64,000 nt of DNA from JANXMY01 sp964251675 (GCA_964251675.1 CAXUKS010000015.1:1-64000); one strand, 5' to 3'; counted from the first letter of the stretch, positions 24,060 to 33,154 are shown. Notes: a model not told the origin generated them from the letters alone. Numbers and translations are program-made.

Positions 24060-24111
24060 TAATCCTCCCTTTAGGGAGGACCCTGTGACGCAGGAACAAG
24101 GTGGTAGGTCT
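24060..24111. repeat. REP-B element, single copy
   Basis: Contains TCCTCCCTTTAGGGAGGA (hairpin), CCCTGTGAC, and AACAAGGTGGTAGGTCTT. It is related to the inverted pairs at 30606-30749 and 37798-37937. It shares the CCCTGTGAC/GGAACAAGG variant with the 37798 arm. It lies just before the TATAAT of the GH15 gene. Confidence 0.75.
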
Positions 24112-24121
24112 TCGGGCGTGG

Positions 24122-24127
24122 TATAAT
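24122..24127 (+). promoter_or_regulatory. -10 box for GH15 gene
   Basis: TATAAT 25 nt before ATG 24153. This gene has a short leader containing AGGAACC. Confidence 0.5.
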
Positions 24128-24152
24128 AGGCGCAGGAACCCTGAGAACTATT

Positions 24153-26201
24153 ATGCCCCGAGACATCCCCATTGCCAATGGCAATTTACTTTTAACCTTT
24201 GATTCGCGCTATACCCTTCGCGATGTCTACTATCCCTATGTCGGACAGGCCAACCACACACGCGGGCAGGCGTGCCGCTTTGGCGTCTGGGTGGACGGCC
24301 AGATGTCCTGGATTTCCGAGCCGTCGTGGGAGAAAACCCTGCGCTATGAGGACGAGACGCTGATTACGCTGGTCACGCTCACGCACTGGGGGCTGGGCCT
24401 GCGCCTGACCTGCCGGGACTGCGTGGACTTTGACCGCGATGTCTATGTCCGCAAAGTGGAGATCGAGAACCTGCACGACGAGCCGCGTGATGTGCGCCTG
24501 TTCTGGCATCACGACTTTAATCTCAACGAGTCGCAGGAAGGCAACACGGCCTATTACGCCCCCAATTTGCACGCGATGATCCACTACAAAGGCAAAACGT
24601 GGATGCTGGCGAATGTGTGCGTCGAAGGCGACGGCCCCACCCATGACGGCCATGAGTTCGGCGTCCGGCACTACGCCATCGGCGTTTCCCGCGCCCACGG
24701 CGCGGAAGGGACCTGGCGCGATGCCGAAGACGGGGAGCTGGGCATGAACGCCGTCGCGCAGGGGTCCGTGGACAGCACCATCGGGGCGCACGTCGACCTG
24801 CACCGCACGGCCACGGTCTACTACTGGCTGGCGGCAGGCGAGGACTACGCCGCCGTCAAACTGATCAACAACCTCGTCGTGCAGCGTGGCCCGGAATTCT
24901 TCCAGCACCGGGCACGGATTTACTGGAACCAGTGGGTCAACAAGGACGACATCCCCTACGGCGACCTGCCGGGGCCGCTGGTCACGCTTTACAAGCAGTC
25001 GCTGCTGATTTTGCGGACGCAGATCGACAACCGAGGCGCGATCATCGCCGCTAACGACTCGGACTACCTGACCTTCAATAACGACACCTATTCGTATATG
25101 TGGCCGCGTGACGGGGCGCTCGTCGCCTATGCGTTAGACCTGGCCGGGCAGCCGGATGTGACGCGCTCGTTTTACGAGTTCTGCAAAGACGTTCTTCTGC
25201 CCGAAGGCTACCTGCTGCACAAGTACAACCCGGACAAGTCGCTGGGGTCGTCGTGGCACCCCTGGACTGACGGCGTGGGGGGGCAGCAGCTTCCCATTCA
25301 GGAAGACGAGACCGCGCTGGTGATCTGGGCCTTGTGGGAGCATTACACCCGCTACCGGGACGTAGAGTTTATTCGCGGCCTGTACGCCCCGCTTATCCGC
25401 CGGGCGGGCGAGTTTCTGGCCTCTTATGTGGAGCCGCATACCGGCCTGCCCGGCCCGTCGTATGACCTGTGGGAAGAGCGCCACGGCATTCACACATTCA
25501 CTGTTGCCGCCGTGTGGGCGGGCCTGAACGCCGCCGCGAACTTCGCCGAGACCTTTGGCGACGAGGAGCACGCGCAGAGCTTCCGCAAGGCGCAGGCAGG
25601 CTTCAAGCAGGCCGCGCTGACATACCTGTGGGATGCCGAGCGCAGCCGCTTCGTCCGCCGCGTCACCGTGGACCCGGTGACGGGCCTGGTGGATGCCGAC
25701 ATCAACATCGACGCCAGCCTGTACGGCATTTTCCAGTTTGGAATGCTGGCCGCCGACGACCCCAAAGTGGTCGCCACGATGGAGCAGATTGAAGAGCGTC
25801 TGTGGTGCAAGACCGACATCGGCGGCGTCGCCCGCTATGAGAATGACTACTACCACCAGATCAGCCAGGACATCGACAGCGTCCCTGGCAACCCGTGGAT
25901 TATCTGTACCCTGTGGCTGGCCGAGTGGTATATCGCCAAAGCCAAGACGCCGAATGACCTGACCCATGCTCTGGACATCTTAGAGTGGGTCCGCAAGCAC
26001 ACACTAGAATCGGGTGTGCTGGCCGAGCAAATCCACCCGTACAACGGCGACCCCATCTCCGTGTCTCCGCTCACCTGGTCCCATGCGACCGTCGTGATGA
26101 CCGTCCGCGAGTATCTGGCGAAGCTCGACACGCTCTTTGAGGACGCCTCCAAAGAGTCGCTCCTGACCGGAGACGTAGACCTGTACGAAATGGCGGATTA
26201 G
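24153..26201 (+). CDS. GH15-family glucoamylase/trehalase-like enzyme
   Basis: A 682-residue cytoplasmic protein with no signal peptide. The N-terminal 270 residues form the beta-sandwich typical of bacterial GH15 enzymes (IANGNLLLTFDSRYTLRDVYYPYVG). The catalytic (alpha/alpha)6 barrel follows, with YSYMWPRDGALVAYAL near residue 310 and PGPSYDLWEERHGIHTFT near 435 containing the candidate general-acid Glu. Later come YHQISQDIDSVPGNPWIICTLW and SPLTWSHA. The family releases glucose from alpha-glucans, or cleaves trehalose or glucodextran. Its intracellular location suggests turnover of storage glucan. Confidence 0.9.
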   Translation: MPRDIPIANGNLLLTFDSRYTLRDVYYPYVGQANHTRGQACRFGVWVDGQMSWISEPSWEKTLRYEDETLITLVTLTHWGLGLRLTCRDCVDFDRDVYVRKVEIENLHDEPRDVRLFWHHDFNLNESQEGNTAYYAPNLHAMIHYKGKTWMLANVCVEGDGPTHDGHEFGVRHYAIGVSRAHGAEGTWRDAEDGELGMNAVAQGSVDSTIGAHVDLHRTATVYYWLAAGEDYAAVKLINNLVVQRGPEFFQHRARIYWNQWVNKDDIPYGDLPGPLVTLYKQSLLILRTQIDNRGAIIAANDSDYLTFNNDTYSYMWPRDGALVAYALDLAGQPDVTRSFYEFCKDVLLPEGYLLHKYNPDKSLGSSWHPWTDGVGGQQLPIQEDETALVIWALWEHYTRYRDVEFIRGLYAPLIRRAGEFLASYVEPHTGLPGPSYDLWEERHGIHTFTVAAVWAGLNAAANFAETFGDEEHAQSFRKAQAGFKQAALTYLWDAERSRFVRRVTVDPVTGLVDADINIDASLYGIFQFGMLAADDPKVVATMEQIEERLWCKTDIGGVARYENDYYHQISQDIDSVPGNPWIICTLWLAEWYIAKAKTPNDLTHALDILEWVRKHTLESGVLAEQIHPYNGDPISVSPLTWSHATVVMTVREYLAKLDTLFEDASKESLLTGDVDLYEMAD

Positions 26202-26222
26202 GAAACGATCAGGAGAAGAGCA

Positions 26223-26504
26223 ATGACAGTGACTTTGGAGTTCTCCCCGGATGTCGAAGAGCGACTGCGGACCAACGCCGCCGTTCACGGCCTGCCCGTC
26301 ACCGAATATTTGGTAACACTGGCGCAGAATGACCCTCTTATTGATCTGTCCGAGTTCCGGGACATGGCAGACTTTGAGGAGTCCGTGGCCGAACTGCGCG
26401 AGGGCTTTGCCGATTTAGAAGCCGGGCGCACGATTTCTCTGGAAGAAATGGCCTTAGAACTCGCGGCACGACGCAAAGCACGAAAGGTTGAGGCCACGGG
26501 TTGA
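26223..26504 (+). CDS. orphan antitoxin-like protein
   Basis: A 93-residue acidic protein: MTVTLEFSPDVEERLRTNAA at the N-terminus, then helices ending ISLEEMALELAARRKARK. The layout matches type II antitoxins of the ParD/RHH-like kind. AGGAGA lies about 7 nt before the ATG. No toxin gene follows. Instead, the stop TGA (26502-26504) falls inside the left arm of a perfect 25-bp inverted repeat, so a toxin may have been replaced or lost. Confidence 0.55.
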   Translation: MTVTLEFSPDVEERLRTNAAVHGLPVTEYLVTLAQNDPLIDLSEFRDMADFEESVAELREGFADLEAGRTISLEEMALELAARRKARKVEATG

Positions 26505-26661
26505 AACCCGAGGCTCAGAAAAGTCCACCGTGCAGGGCACGTAAGGATGCCAAGACGAAAGCCGGTGCTTCCTGTTTTGGTTCCCCCATTATTGGGGGTG
26601 AGGGGTCTTGTGTCCTCTGGACACTGGGCACTTTCCAGCCTCGGGTTTCAACCCGTGGCCT
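26491..26661. repeat. REP-A' inverted pair with internal REP-C copy
   Basis: The left arm 26491-26515 begins AGGCCACGGGTTGAAACCCG. The right arm 26637-26661 is its exact reverse complement (25 of 25). Each arm is itself a palindrome, as in REPIN doublets. Between them lies a REP-C palindrome CCCCCATTATTGGGGG at 26583-26598. The left arm contains the stop codon of the upstream gene. Confidence 0.85.
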
Positions 26662-26689
26662 TTCAGAGCATGGCGTGTCTTGAAGTATT

Positions 26690-27064
26690 ATGTCTACAAT
26701 GACGGGCTGCGGCTGTCTATTATTGATGCTTTTGTCTGTGCCGGGCAGCATCCTGATTGCCGTCCTGCGCCGCCCCAGCCCTAATTATGATACGCTGATA
26801 GGGCTGCTAAACAATTTTGTAATGGGTGGCGCTCGCGGACAGGCGGAAGTAAACGCCATCCATGCACTGAATAGCGCGGTTGGGTCCTTTACACCGGGCG
26901 GGTCTCCTCCTTATCTGGATGAGGCCGCATTGGCGGAAGTGTTTCGGGCGTTTCTGAGAAACCGTAACATCAGCGTGCCAGAGACCCCAGCAGAAAGCAG
27001 CGGAGTTTGGCCCCCGCCGCCGAACTTCAGCATCACGCCGCCAGACAGCAGGAACGAGAAGTAA
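26690..27064 (+). CDS. small membrane-anchored hypothetical protein
   Basis: A 124-residue protein with an N-terminal hydrophobic segment (GCGCLLLMLLSVPGSILIAVL) and a soluble C-terminal region ending in a Pro-rich tail. ATG 26690 or ATG 26699 may be used. No domain is recognised. Its stop lies in the first of two copies of GGAACGAGAAGTAA (27053-27080), a 14-nt tandem repeat that also precedes the next gene. Confidence 0.5.
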   Translation: MSTMTGCGCLLLMLLSVPGSILIAVLRRPSPNYDTLIGLLNNFVMGGARGQAEVNAIHALNSAVGSFTPGGSPPYLDEAALAEVFRAFLRNRNISVPETPAESSGVWPPPPNFSITPPDSRNEK

Positions 27065-27084
27065 GGAACGAGAAGTAAGAACCA

Positions 27085-27900
27085 ATGACCGGATGGCGCA
27101 AACAACCTGTGGGCGACCTGCCGCTGTATCAGGCACGGACGATGGCCTGGCTGCCGCGTGTGGTGCAGGGCTTCACCACCCGGCACGGAGGGGTGAGTGT
27201 GGCCCCGTATGAGTCGCTCAATCTGGGCGGGCACGTCGGCGATGTACCCGCGTCGGTGCAGGCAAACCGGCAGCGGCTGTGGTCGGATTTGGGGGTTGCC
27301 GAGGGGCAGGTGGCGCTGGCCGAGCAGGTGCATGGGGCGGAAGTCGCACGGGTGACAGCGGGGAGCGCTCCGGTGCCGGGCGCGGACGGGCTGGTGACGG
27401 ACACGCCGGGGCTGCTGCTGCTGCTGTTTTTTGCGGACTGCGTGCCAATTTATATTTACGATCCGAGCAAAAAAGCCGTGGGGCTGGCCCACGCGGGCTG
27501 GCGGGGCACGGCGGCCAACATCGGGGCGCGGACGCTGGAAACGATGACGCGGGAGTTTGGCAGCAAACCCGGCGACTGCCTTGCCGCTGTGGGGCCGAGC
27601 ATCGGGGCGGAAAGCTACGAAGTCGGGCCGGAAGTGGCAGATCAATTCCGCACGATGCCTGCCGCACGGGCGGCGAACGTTGTCCTGCCGCGCAGCGAGT
27701 TCGGCGGGACGTATACGCTGAACCTGCGGGCGGTGATTTTTCAGCAGCTTCTGCATGCGGGCCTGCCGGCAGGGGCAATTGCCGTCTGCGACGAAGACAC
27801 GTATCGCAATCGGCAGGACTTTTTTTCGTATCGACGCGACGGTATCACAGGACGCATGGGAGCGTTTCTGGGTATCGAGGAGAAAAAGATAGGATTATGA
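27085..27900 (+). CDS. pgeF: peptidoglycan editing factor / purine-nucleoside phosphorylase PgeF
   Basis: A 271-residue protein of the YfiH/DUF152 family. It carries the family's metal-binding pattern: VHGAEVARV, then FFADCVPIYIYD, then GLAHAGWRGTAANIG, giving the conserved His and Cys ligands. GPSIGAESYEVGPEV is also typical. Members remove L-Ser-containing errors from peptidoglycan precursors in E. coli or act as purine-nucleoside phosphorylases. Earlier names include laccase-domain protein. The length is standard. Confidence 0.9.
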   Translation: MTGWRKQPVGDLPLYQARTMAWLPRVVQGFTTRHGGVSVAPYESLNLGGHVGDVPASVQANRQRLWSDLGVAEGQVALAEQVHGAEVARVTAGSAPVPGADGLVTDTPGLLLLLFFADCVPIYIYDPSKKAVGLAHAGWRGTAANIGARTLETMTREFGSKPGDCLAAVGPSIGAESYEVGPEVADQFRTMPAARAANVVLPRSEFGGTYTLNLRAVIFQQLLHAGLPAGAIAVCDEDTYRNRQDFFSYRRDGITGRMGAFLGIEEKKIGL

Positions 27901-27974
27901 CGAGATATAGTCATTGACCGCGAACGGGTGCAGCCGTCAGAATAAACGAAATGGAACCGTAGGTAATAGAAAGA

Positions 27975-28065
27975 GGGTAGGGGCAAGCCCTGCCCTTACA
28001 AGCGAGTGGCGAGACAAGCGAGTGGCGAGGATTGGGGAGGGGCGGGGCTTGCCCCCGCCCTTTGT
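27975..28065. repeat. inverted palindrome pair with 16-nt tandem repeat
   Basis: The left arm AGGGGCAAGCCCTGCCCTT (about 27979-27997) and right arm GGGGCGGGGCTTGCCCCCGC (about 28040-28059) flank two exact copies of ACAAGCGAGTGGCGAG (27998-28013 and 28014-28029). It lies between pgeF and obgE. Confidence 0.65.
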
Positions 28066-28106
28066 AAAAACGCCTTCGCCCGTCGCTCCATAGCAGGTAA
28101 AGTGAT

Positions 28107-29468
28107 ATGATATTTGTAGATGAAGTCGTGATTGATGTAAAGGCCGGGGACGGGGGCAATGGCTCGGTGTCGTTCCGGCGCGAGAAGTATGTGCCCAATG
28201 GCGGGCCGAACGGCGGGGATGGGGGCAAGGGCGGGGACATTTACTTGGAATCCGACTCCAACCTGTCTACGCTTTTGGACTTTCGGTACCAGCGTCATTA
28301 TGAGGCCTTGCGGGGCATTCATGGCACAAGCCGGGATATGCACGGCAGCAATGCCGGGGATGTGACGCTGAAAGTGCCGCTCGGCACGACGGCCACCGAA
28401 GAGGGGACGGGGCGCATTCTCGCCGACCTGACCAAGCACGGCGACCGGGCGATGATTGCCCGAGGCGGCATGGGCGGGCGCGGCAACGCCCACTTTACGA
28501 CCTCTACCAAGCAGGCCCCCAAGTTTGCCGAGAACGGGGAGCCGGGCGAAGAGCGGCAGGTGAAGCTAGAGCTGAAGCTGCTGGCGGATGTTGGTCTGAT
28601 TGGCTACCCGAATGTCGGCAAAAGTACGCTGATTGCCGCGCTGTCCGCCGCCCGGCCCAAGATCGCCAACTACCCGTTCACTACCCTCGTGCCGAACCTC
28701 GGCGTCGTGCGCGTGGACGAGGAGCGCACTTTTGTGATTGCCGATATTCCCGGCCTGATTGAAGGGGCCAGCGAGGGCATCGGGCTGGGCCACCAATTCC
28801 TGCGCCATGTGGAGCGGACCCGGCTGCTGTGTCACCTGATTGACCTGTCCGACACCACCGGGCGCGAGCCGATGGACGACTACGCGATTATCAACCGTGA
28901 GCTGGCAAACTACAGCGACACACTGGCGAAGCTGCCGCAGATTGTGGTGCTAAACAAAACCGATATCGCCGATCCCGAAATGGTGGAACTGCTCCGGGCC
29001 GAGCTGGCCGAGGAAGACATTCCCGTCTTTGCCATCTCCGCCGCCACCCGTCAGGGACTGGAGCCACTGGTGTACTTCCTGGCCGAGCGTCTGGCCGAGA
29101 TGCCTCTGCCGCCGCCGTTTGACGATGGCATCCTGCGGATTACGGCGAACACCGTCAATGGCCGCCGCGTCACCGACCGCCGCTGGGAGGCCCGCTACGA
29201 CGCCGCGACTGAGACGTACATCGTTGAAGGCCGTGGCATCGAGCGCCTGGTTGCCATGACGCAGCTTGAAAATGAAGACGCCGTCCATCGCCTGCACCGG
29301 ACAATGGAAAAGAGCGGCATTATCAACAAGCTGCGTACCCTGGGCGCCGAGATGGGCGACAGCGTCCGCATCGGCAAGGCCGAATTTGACTTCTTCGACG
29401 AGTACGCCGCCGACACGCCCGAAGACGGCGACGCCGCCGAGGTGGAAGCTGTGGGGACGGAGGGGTAG
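28107..29468 (+). CDS. obgE: GTPase ObgE/CgtA
   Basis: A 453-residue essential GTPase linked to 50S ribosome assembly and stress control. The Gly-rich Obg fold comes first (VDEVVIDVKAGDGGNGSVSF, GGDGGKGGDIYLE). The G domain follows: G1 GYPNVGKST near residue 166, G3 DIPGLIEGA near 212, G4 NKTD near 283. The C-terminal OCT domain (residues about 340-430) is present, so this is the full-length form, followed by an acidic tail. It is the first gene of a pair with proB (11 nt apart), a common bacterial arrangement. Confidence 0.97.
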   Translation: MIFVDEVVIDVKAGDGGNGSVSFRREKYVPNGGPNGGDGGKGGDIYLESDSNLSTLLDFRYQRHYEALRGIHGTSRDMHGSNAGDVTLKVPLGTTATEEGTGRILADLTKHGDRAMIARGGMGGRGNAHFTTSTKQAPKFAENGEPGEERQVKLELKLLADVGLIGYPNVGKSTLIAALSAARPKIANYPFTTLVPNLGVVRVDEERTFVIADIPGLIEGASEGIGLGHQFLRHVERTRLLCHLIDLSDTTGREPMDDYAIINRELANYSDTLAKLPQIVVLNKTDIADPEMVELLRAELAEEDIPVFAISAATRQGLEPLVYFLAERLAEMPLPPPFDDGILRITANTVNGRRVTDRRWEARYDAATETYIVEGRGIERLVAMTQLENEDAVHRLHRTMEKSGIINKLRTLGAEMGDSVRIGKAEFDFFDEYAADTPEDGDAAEVEAVGTEG

Positions 29469-29479
29469 GTTCCTCTCTT

Positions 29480-30589
29480 ATGCACATTCCTATCAAAAAG
29501 CTGGTTATCAAAGTTGGGACCAGCACGCTGACACGCGGAGGCGGGCCGCCGGACACGGACTACATTGCCGACCTCGCCGCGCAGATTGCCGCCCAGCAGG
29601 CGGCGGGGTGCAGCGTGGTTCTGGTGTCCTCCGGGGCCATTCGGGCGGGCATGGACCGGCTCAAGCTGCCGGGCCGCCCGCGCTCCATCCCGCAGAAGCA
29701 GGCCGCCGCCGCTGTGGGGCAGGGGCTGCTGATGCACACCTACGCCCAGGCGTTCGCCGCGCATGACATTGCCGCCGCGCAAATCCTGCTGACCCGCGAA
29801 GACCTGCGCGACCGCATCCGCTACCTCAATGCCCGCAACACGTTCCATGCCCTGCTCGGCCACCATGTCGTCCCGATAGTCAACGAAAACGACACCGTCG
29901 CCGTGGACGAAATCAAGTTTGGCGACAACGACACGCTGGCGGCGCTCGTGGCTTCGCTGATTGGGGCCGATGCCCTGTTATTGCTCTCTGATGTAGACGG
30001 ATTATTCGACCGGGACCCGACACAGTTTGCCGATGCCCAGCTTATCCCCGTGGTGGAAACGATTGACCGGGCGACGGAGCAGCGGGCGGGCGGGGTGCAG
30101 ACGGGAATGGGGACGGGGGGCATGACAACTAAAATCCAGGCCGCCAAAATCTGCGCCAATACGAATGTCCAGATGTATATCGCCAATGGCCGCCGCCCGG
30201 ATGTCGTCCGGGACGCTTTGGCTGGCCTCTGCGGCACGCGGTTTGTGCCCAAGACCAATGGCCTGCGGTCGCGTCAGCGGTGGATTGCCTACGGCGTCCT
30301 CCCACGCGGCACGGTGACGGTCAACGCAGGCGCTCATCAGCGCCTTCTAGGCGAGGGAAGCAGCCTGCTTCCGGCAGGCGTCACCCATGTTTCCGGCCAT
30401 TTCGAGGCGGGGGATCTGGTGCGTCTGGCCGACCCCGGCGGCAACGCTTTTGCCCAGGGCTTTGTCAACTACAGCCATGCAGCCCTGACAAAAATCATGG
30501 GCTGCCGCACCGACGACATCCTGACGCTTTTGGGGGCTAAAGTGGCTGATGAAGTCATTCACCGGGACAATCTGGTGCTAGGGCTGTAA
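29480..30589 (+). CDS. proB: glutamate 5-kinase
   Basis: A 369-residue enzyme that phosphorylates glutamate in the first step of proline synthesis. The amino-acid kinase domain has VIKVGTSTLTRGG at the start, VLVSSGAIRAGMDRL, IVNENDTVAVDEIKFGDND and LLSDVDGLFDRDP. The C-terminal 80 or so residues form the PUA domain (LLPAGVTHVSGHFEAGDLVRL). Length and domain order match E. coli ProB. proA is not in the window. It is probably co-transcribed with obgE; a REP-B inverted pair follows the stop. Confidence 0.96.
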   Translation: MHIPIKKLVIKVGTSTLTRGGGPPDTDYIADLAAQIAAQQAAGCSVVLVSSGAIRAGMDRLKLPGRPRSIPQKQAAAAVGQGLLMHTYAQAFAAHDIAAAQILLTREDLRDRIRYLNARNTFHALLGHHVVPIVNENDTVAVDEIKFGDNDTLAALVASLIGADALLLLSDVDGLFDRDPTQFADAQLIPVVETIDRATEQRAGGVQTGMGTGGMTTKIQAAKICANTNVQMYIANGRRPDVVRDALAGLCGTRFVPKTNGLRSRQRWIAYGVLPRGTVTVNAGAHQRLLGEGSSLLPAGVTHVSGHFEAGDLVRLADPGGNAFAQGFVNYSHAALTKIMGCRTDDILTLLGAKVADEVIHRDNLVLGL

Positions 30590-30605
30590 AATCTTTCCCG
30601 GCCCC

Positions 30606-30749
30606 GGAGACCTACCACCTTGCTTCGCAGGGTCCTTCCTAAAGGAAGGATTAGGACAGTACGGGACAAGAGGCACGGGCGCGTTTTTTGATATGGCCCT
30701 CTTAATCCTTCCTTTAGGAAGGACCCTGCGAAGCAAGGTGGTAGGTTCC
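30606..30749. repeat. REP-B inverted pair (REPIN-like)
   Basis: Two arms in opposite orientation, 30606-30654 and 30702-30749, share 44 identical nt. Each contains ACCTACCACCTTGCTTCGCA and the hairpin TCCTTCCTAAAGGAAGGA. The 47-nt spacer between them is unrelated to the spacer of the second pair at 37798-37937. The arms could fold into one long hairpin between the convergent genes proB and the LysM-G5 gene. Confidence 0.9.
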
Positions 30750-31712
30750 TCACAAGTTCATATGCACCTGTGGGCGCTCGATGATCTCCACGCTCTGGGC
30801 TTCGCGCCCGACTTCCTGCCCGTTCAAATACGTCACCAGATACGTGACCCGCTCCCGGCCAGCGACGGCGGCGGGGGCGTGGGGCTGCACTTTTTCCTCA
30901 GACACGACAACTTTGCGGAGCCGCACCGTTAAAACCTGCGGCATCTTCTGGATATGAAGCACATCGCCGGGGCGCAGGCGGTTCAGGTTGACATCGGGGT
31001 TCGCCGTAATCAGCTCGCCCAGCGAGATGTGGTTTCGGGCGGCGATCCGTGATCCGAGGTCACCGGGGCGGACAGTGTAGTTTTTGGCGGGCGGGGGCGT
31101 CCAGTAGTACGCGGCGGCGGCCTCAGGCGTGGGCCGGAGCTTATCGGTGCTGATCGCCCGCTTCTCAATCGAAACGCGCTGCACAAACGTCGGCGAACCC
31201 TGCGGCGGGGCGGCAGGCGGCTGATTGACCCAGTGGTCTTTAACGATCTGCAAAGTGCGTGTCGCGCCGTCCGGCGTGGGCAGACCCAGCGACGGCACGC
31301 CGCCGACCAGAATGACGGAGGCACGAACTTTCAGCGTGAGCGCCTGAGCCAGCCGCACTTGCACCGCTGAATCCGGGTCCTGTGCCGCGCCTGCCGAGGC
31401 CCGCTCCAGCCGCACTTTTTGCAGGCGTATCGGCTCGGTGTTGGCAAACGCTGGCCCCAGCTTCGCCTGTTCCACAGCGGCAATCAAGCGGTTCGCCGTC
31501 GCGGCATTGCGGAGCGTGCCCATCGGCCTGCCGTCTACAAAGACGGTCACCGGCTGGCCCTGATGGCGCAGGTAGAAAAACGCGCCGCCGCCAGCAATCA
31601 GCAGCCCGGCGAGGCAGAGGGCCAGTGTCCGGTACAGGCGCACCTGACGAGCCAGCGAGTCCGCGCCGGGCGGCGAGGGGGCCAGGGGCGGAGGAGTGGG
31701 CGAGTTGGACAT
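30750..31712 (-). CDS. LysM and G5 domain membrane protein
   Basis: About 320 residues from ATG 31712, which has GGGAA 6 nt upstream. A Pro-rich cytoplasmic tail leads to a membrane helix (LALCLAGLLIAGGGAFFYL). A region related to DUF348-type domains follows (VTVFVDGRPMGTLRNAATA). A LysM repeat comes next (NYTVRPGDLGSRIAARNHIS to LRPGDVLHIQ). A C-terminal G5 domain ends the protein (VRLRKVVVSEEKVQPHAPAA to GQEVGREAQSVEIIERP). LysM binds peptidoglycan or chitin and G5 binds N-acetylglucosamine polymers, so it probably works at the cell wall. It lies downstream of two S41 proteins, separated from them by a terminator. Confidence 0.85.
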   Translation of the reverse strand: MSNSPTPPPLAPSPPGADSLARQVRLYRTLALCLAGLLIAGGGAFFYLRHQGQPVTVFVDGRPMGTLRNAATANRLIAAVEQAKLGPAFANTEPIRLQKVRLERASAGAAQDPDSAVQVRLAQALTLKVRASVILVGGVPSLGLPTPDGATRTLQIVKDHWVNQPPAAPPQGSPTFVQRVSIEKRAISTDKLRPTPEAAAAYYWTPPPAKNYTVRPGDLGSRIAARNHISLGELITANPDVNLNRLRPGDVLHIQKMPQVLTVRLRKVVVSEEKVQPHAPAAVAGRERVTYLVTYLNGQEVGREAQSVEIIERPQVHMNL

Positions 31713-31744
31713 AGCGTGTTCCCGATAAAAGCCAAATAAAAGCC

Positions 31745-31772
31745 AAAAAGGGCGCGGCAATGCCGCGCCCTT
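31745..31772 (-). terminator. terminator after S41 peptidase gene
   Basis: The stem AGGGCGCGGC / GCCGCGCCCT around a short AAT loop is followed on the minus strand by a T-run. It lies 18 nt beyond the stop of the peptidase gene. Confidence 0.85.
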
Positions 31773-31789
31773 GTGCCGAGAGGAGGTCG

Positions 31790-33130
31790 TTACCAGGGCC
31801 GGGCGCTGGCAACCTGCATCTTCTGCCGGGCCTGAGCCAGCGCGGTCTGAAGCTGCGTGTCATACTTGAGGTCGTAAATGGCATTCGGGTTGTCCCGGAA
31901 AAACGCGGCTTCTTTACGCAGGTTGGCGTCGGGAATTGTCACCGGCACGTTGGGCAGAATGCCCTTGTGGTTGATGTCGTTCTTGTGTGCCGTGAAGTAA
32001 TGCTGCGTGGTGATCGCCACGCCGGAGCCGTCGGGCAGGCCCATAATGGTCTGCACCAGGCCCTTGCCGAATGTTTTCTGACCGACCAGCGTGCCGACGC
32101 CGGTATCTTTGATAGCCCCGGAAACGATCTCGGCGGCACTGGCGCTGTCGCCATTGACCAGAACGACCAGTGGCAGACGCAGATGGCCCGTGTGCTGGCT
32201 GGGGTCTACGTCCAGATGCTCCATCGTGTTGGCCGTTTCGCTTTTGTCCTTGATCCAGACAATCGGGCCATCGGGAACAAACCGGCTGGCGATCATCTGT
32301 GCCTCGGTCAGCAGGCCGCCGGGGTTCTCGCGCAGGTCAAAGACCAGTGAGCGCATCCCCTGCGCTTCCAGCCGGGTCAGCGCCCTGCCAAGCTGCTCAT
32401 CGCTTTCCTCGTTGAACACGGACAGCTTGACGTAGCCGATCTTACGCACCGGATCAATCATGGACGACTGCACGACTTCCTGATGCACCAGAGCGCGGGT
32501 CATGGAAATCACCACCGGTCGCGGCATTCCTTTGCGAAGCAGGGTCAGCGTCACCCGCGTGTCCGGCTCGCCCCGGATCAGCTTCACCACTTTGTCGGCA
32601 TCCAGGTTCAGCGTCGATTTGCTGTCCACTTTGAGAATGATGTCGCCGCCAAGGACTTTCGCTTTGATCGCCGGACCGCCGGGCAGAGGCTTGACCACAT
32701 AAACCTGCTTGGCTTTGTTGGTTCCCAGCAGTGCGCCAATGCCGACAAACTGACCCTGATTATCCTGTTCCAGCGCTTTGTAGGCGGCCGGGTCCATGAA
32801 GCGGGTGTAGCGGTCTTTCACCGCGCCCATCAGGCCCCGGATGCCGTTGTAGGTCATCTGGCGGCTGTCAATGTCCTTGCCGTAGTAGCCCGCTTTGAGT
32901 GTGGTCAGAACATCGGCATAGGTTTGAAACGGCGTGTAATCGCCGTCCTGCCCGTGCGCGGCCGTCATCACCACCTCAGACAGCCGCTGCGGGATCAGCC
33001 CGACCACGGTAGTCAGAGAGTCGGCATCATGCACCTGGCGCAGGTCGTGGAATGTGATGCCGCCGATAAACGCGACGCCGAGCAGCCCCACCGTTCCTGC
33101 CGTCCGGCCCAGTATTCGTCCAATTCGCAT
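31790..33130 (-). CDS. S41-family C-terminal processing peptidase (active)
   Basis: A 446-residue membrane-anchored protease. An N-terminal hydrophobic segment (TAGTVGLLGVAFIGGITF) is followed by a helical region, a PDZ domain (about residues 125-205: GQFVGIGALLG, GGPAIKAKVLGGDIILKVD), then the protease core. The catalytic Ser331 lies in NGDSASAAEI, with Asp342 at the position corresponding to E. coli Prc Asp441 and Lys356 in KTFGKG. It should cleave proteins from their C-termini outside the cytoplasm. Its upstream neighbour (33155-34609) is a paralogue lacking these residues. Confidence 0.93.
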   Translation of the reverse strand: MRIGRILGRTAGTVGLLGVAFIGGITFHDLRQVHDADSLTTVVGLIPQRLSEVVMTAAHGQDGDYTPFQTYADVLTTLKAGYYGKDIDSRQMTYNGIRGLMGAVKDRYTRFMDPAAYKALEQDNQGQFVGIGALLGTNKAKQVYVVKPLPGGPAIKAKVLGGDIILKVDSKSTLNLDADKVVKLIRGEPDTRVTLTLLRKGMPRPVVISMTRALVHQEVVQSSMIDPVRKIGYVKLSVFNEESDEQLGRALTRLEAQGMRSLVFDLRENPGGLLTEAQMIASRFVPDGPIVWIKDKSETANTMEHLDVDPSQHTGHLRLPLVVLVNGDSASAAEIVSGAIKDTGVGTLVGQKTFGKGLVQTIMGLPDGSGVAITTQHYFTAHKNDINHKGILPNVPVTIPDANLRKEAAFFRDNPNAIYDLKYDTQLQTALAQARQKMQVASARPW

Positions 33131-33154
33131 TGAGTGTTTCCTTACGCCTTAAAC

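Noticed and set aside
31712..31760. A longer start for the LysM-G5 protein
   Set aside because: The added codons read through the terminator hairpin; ATG 31712 has a good ribosome-binding site.
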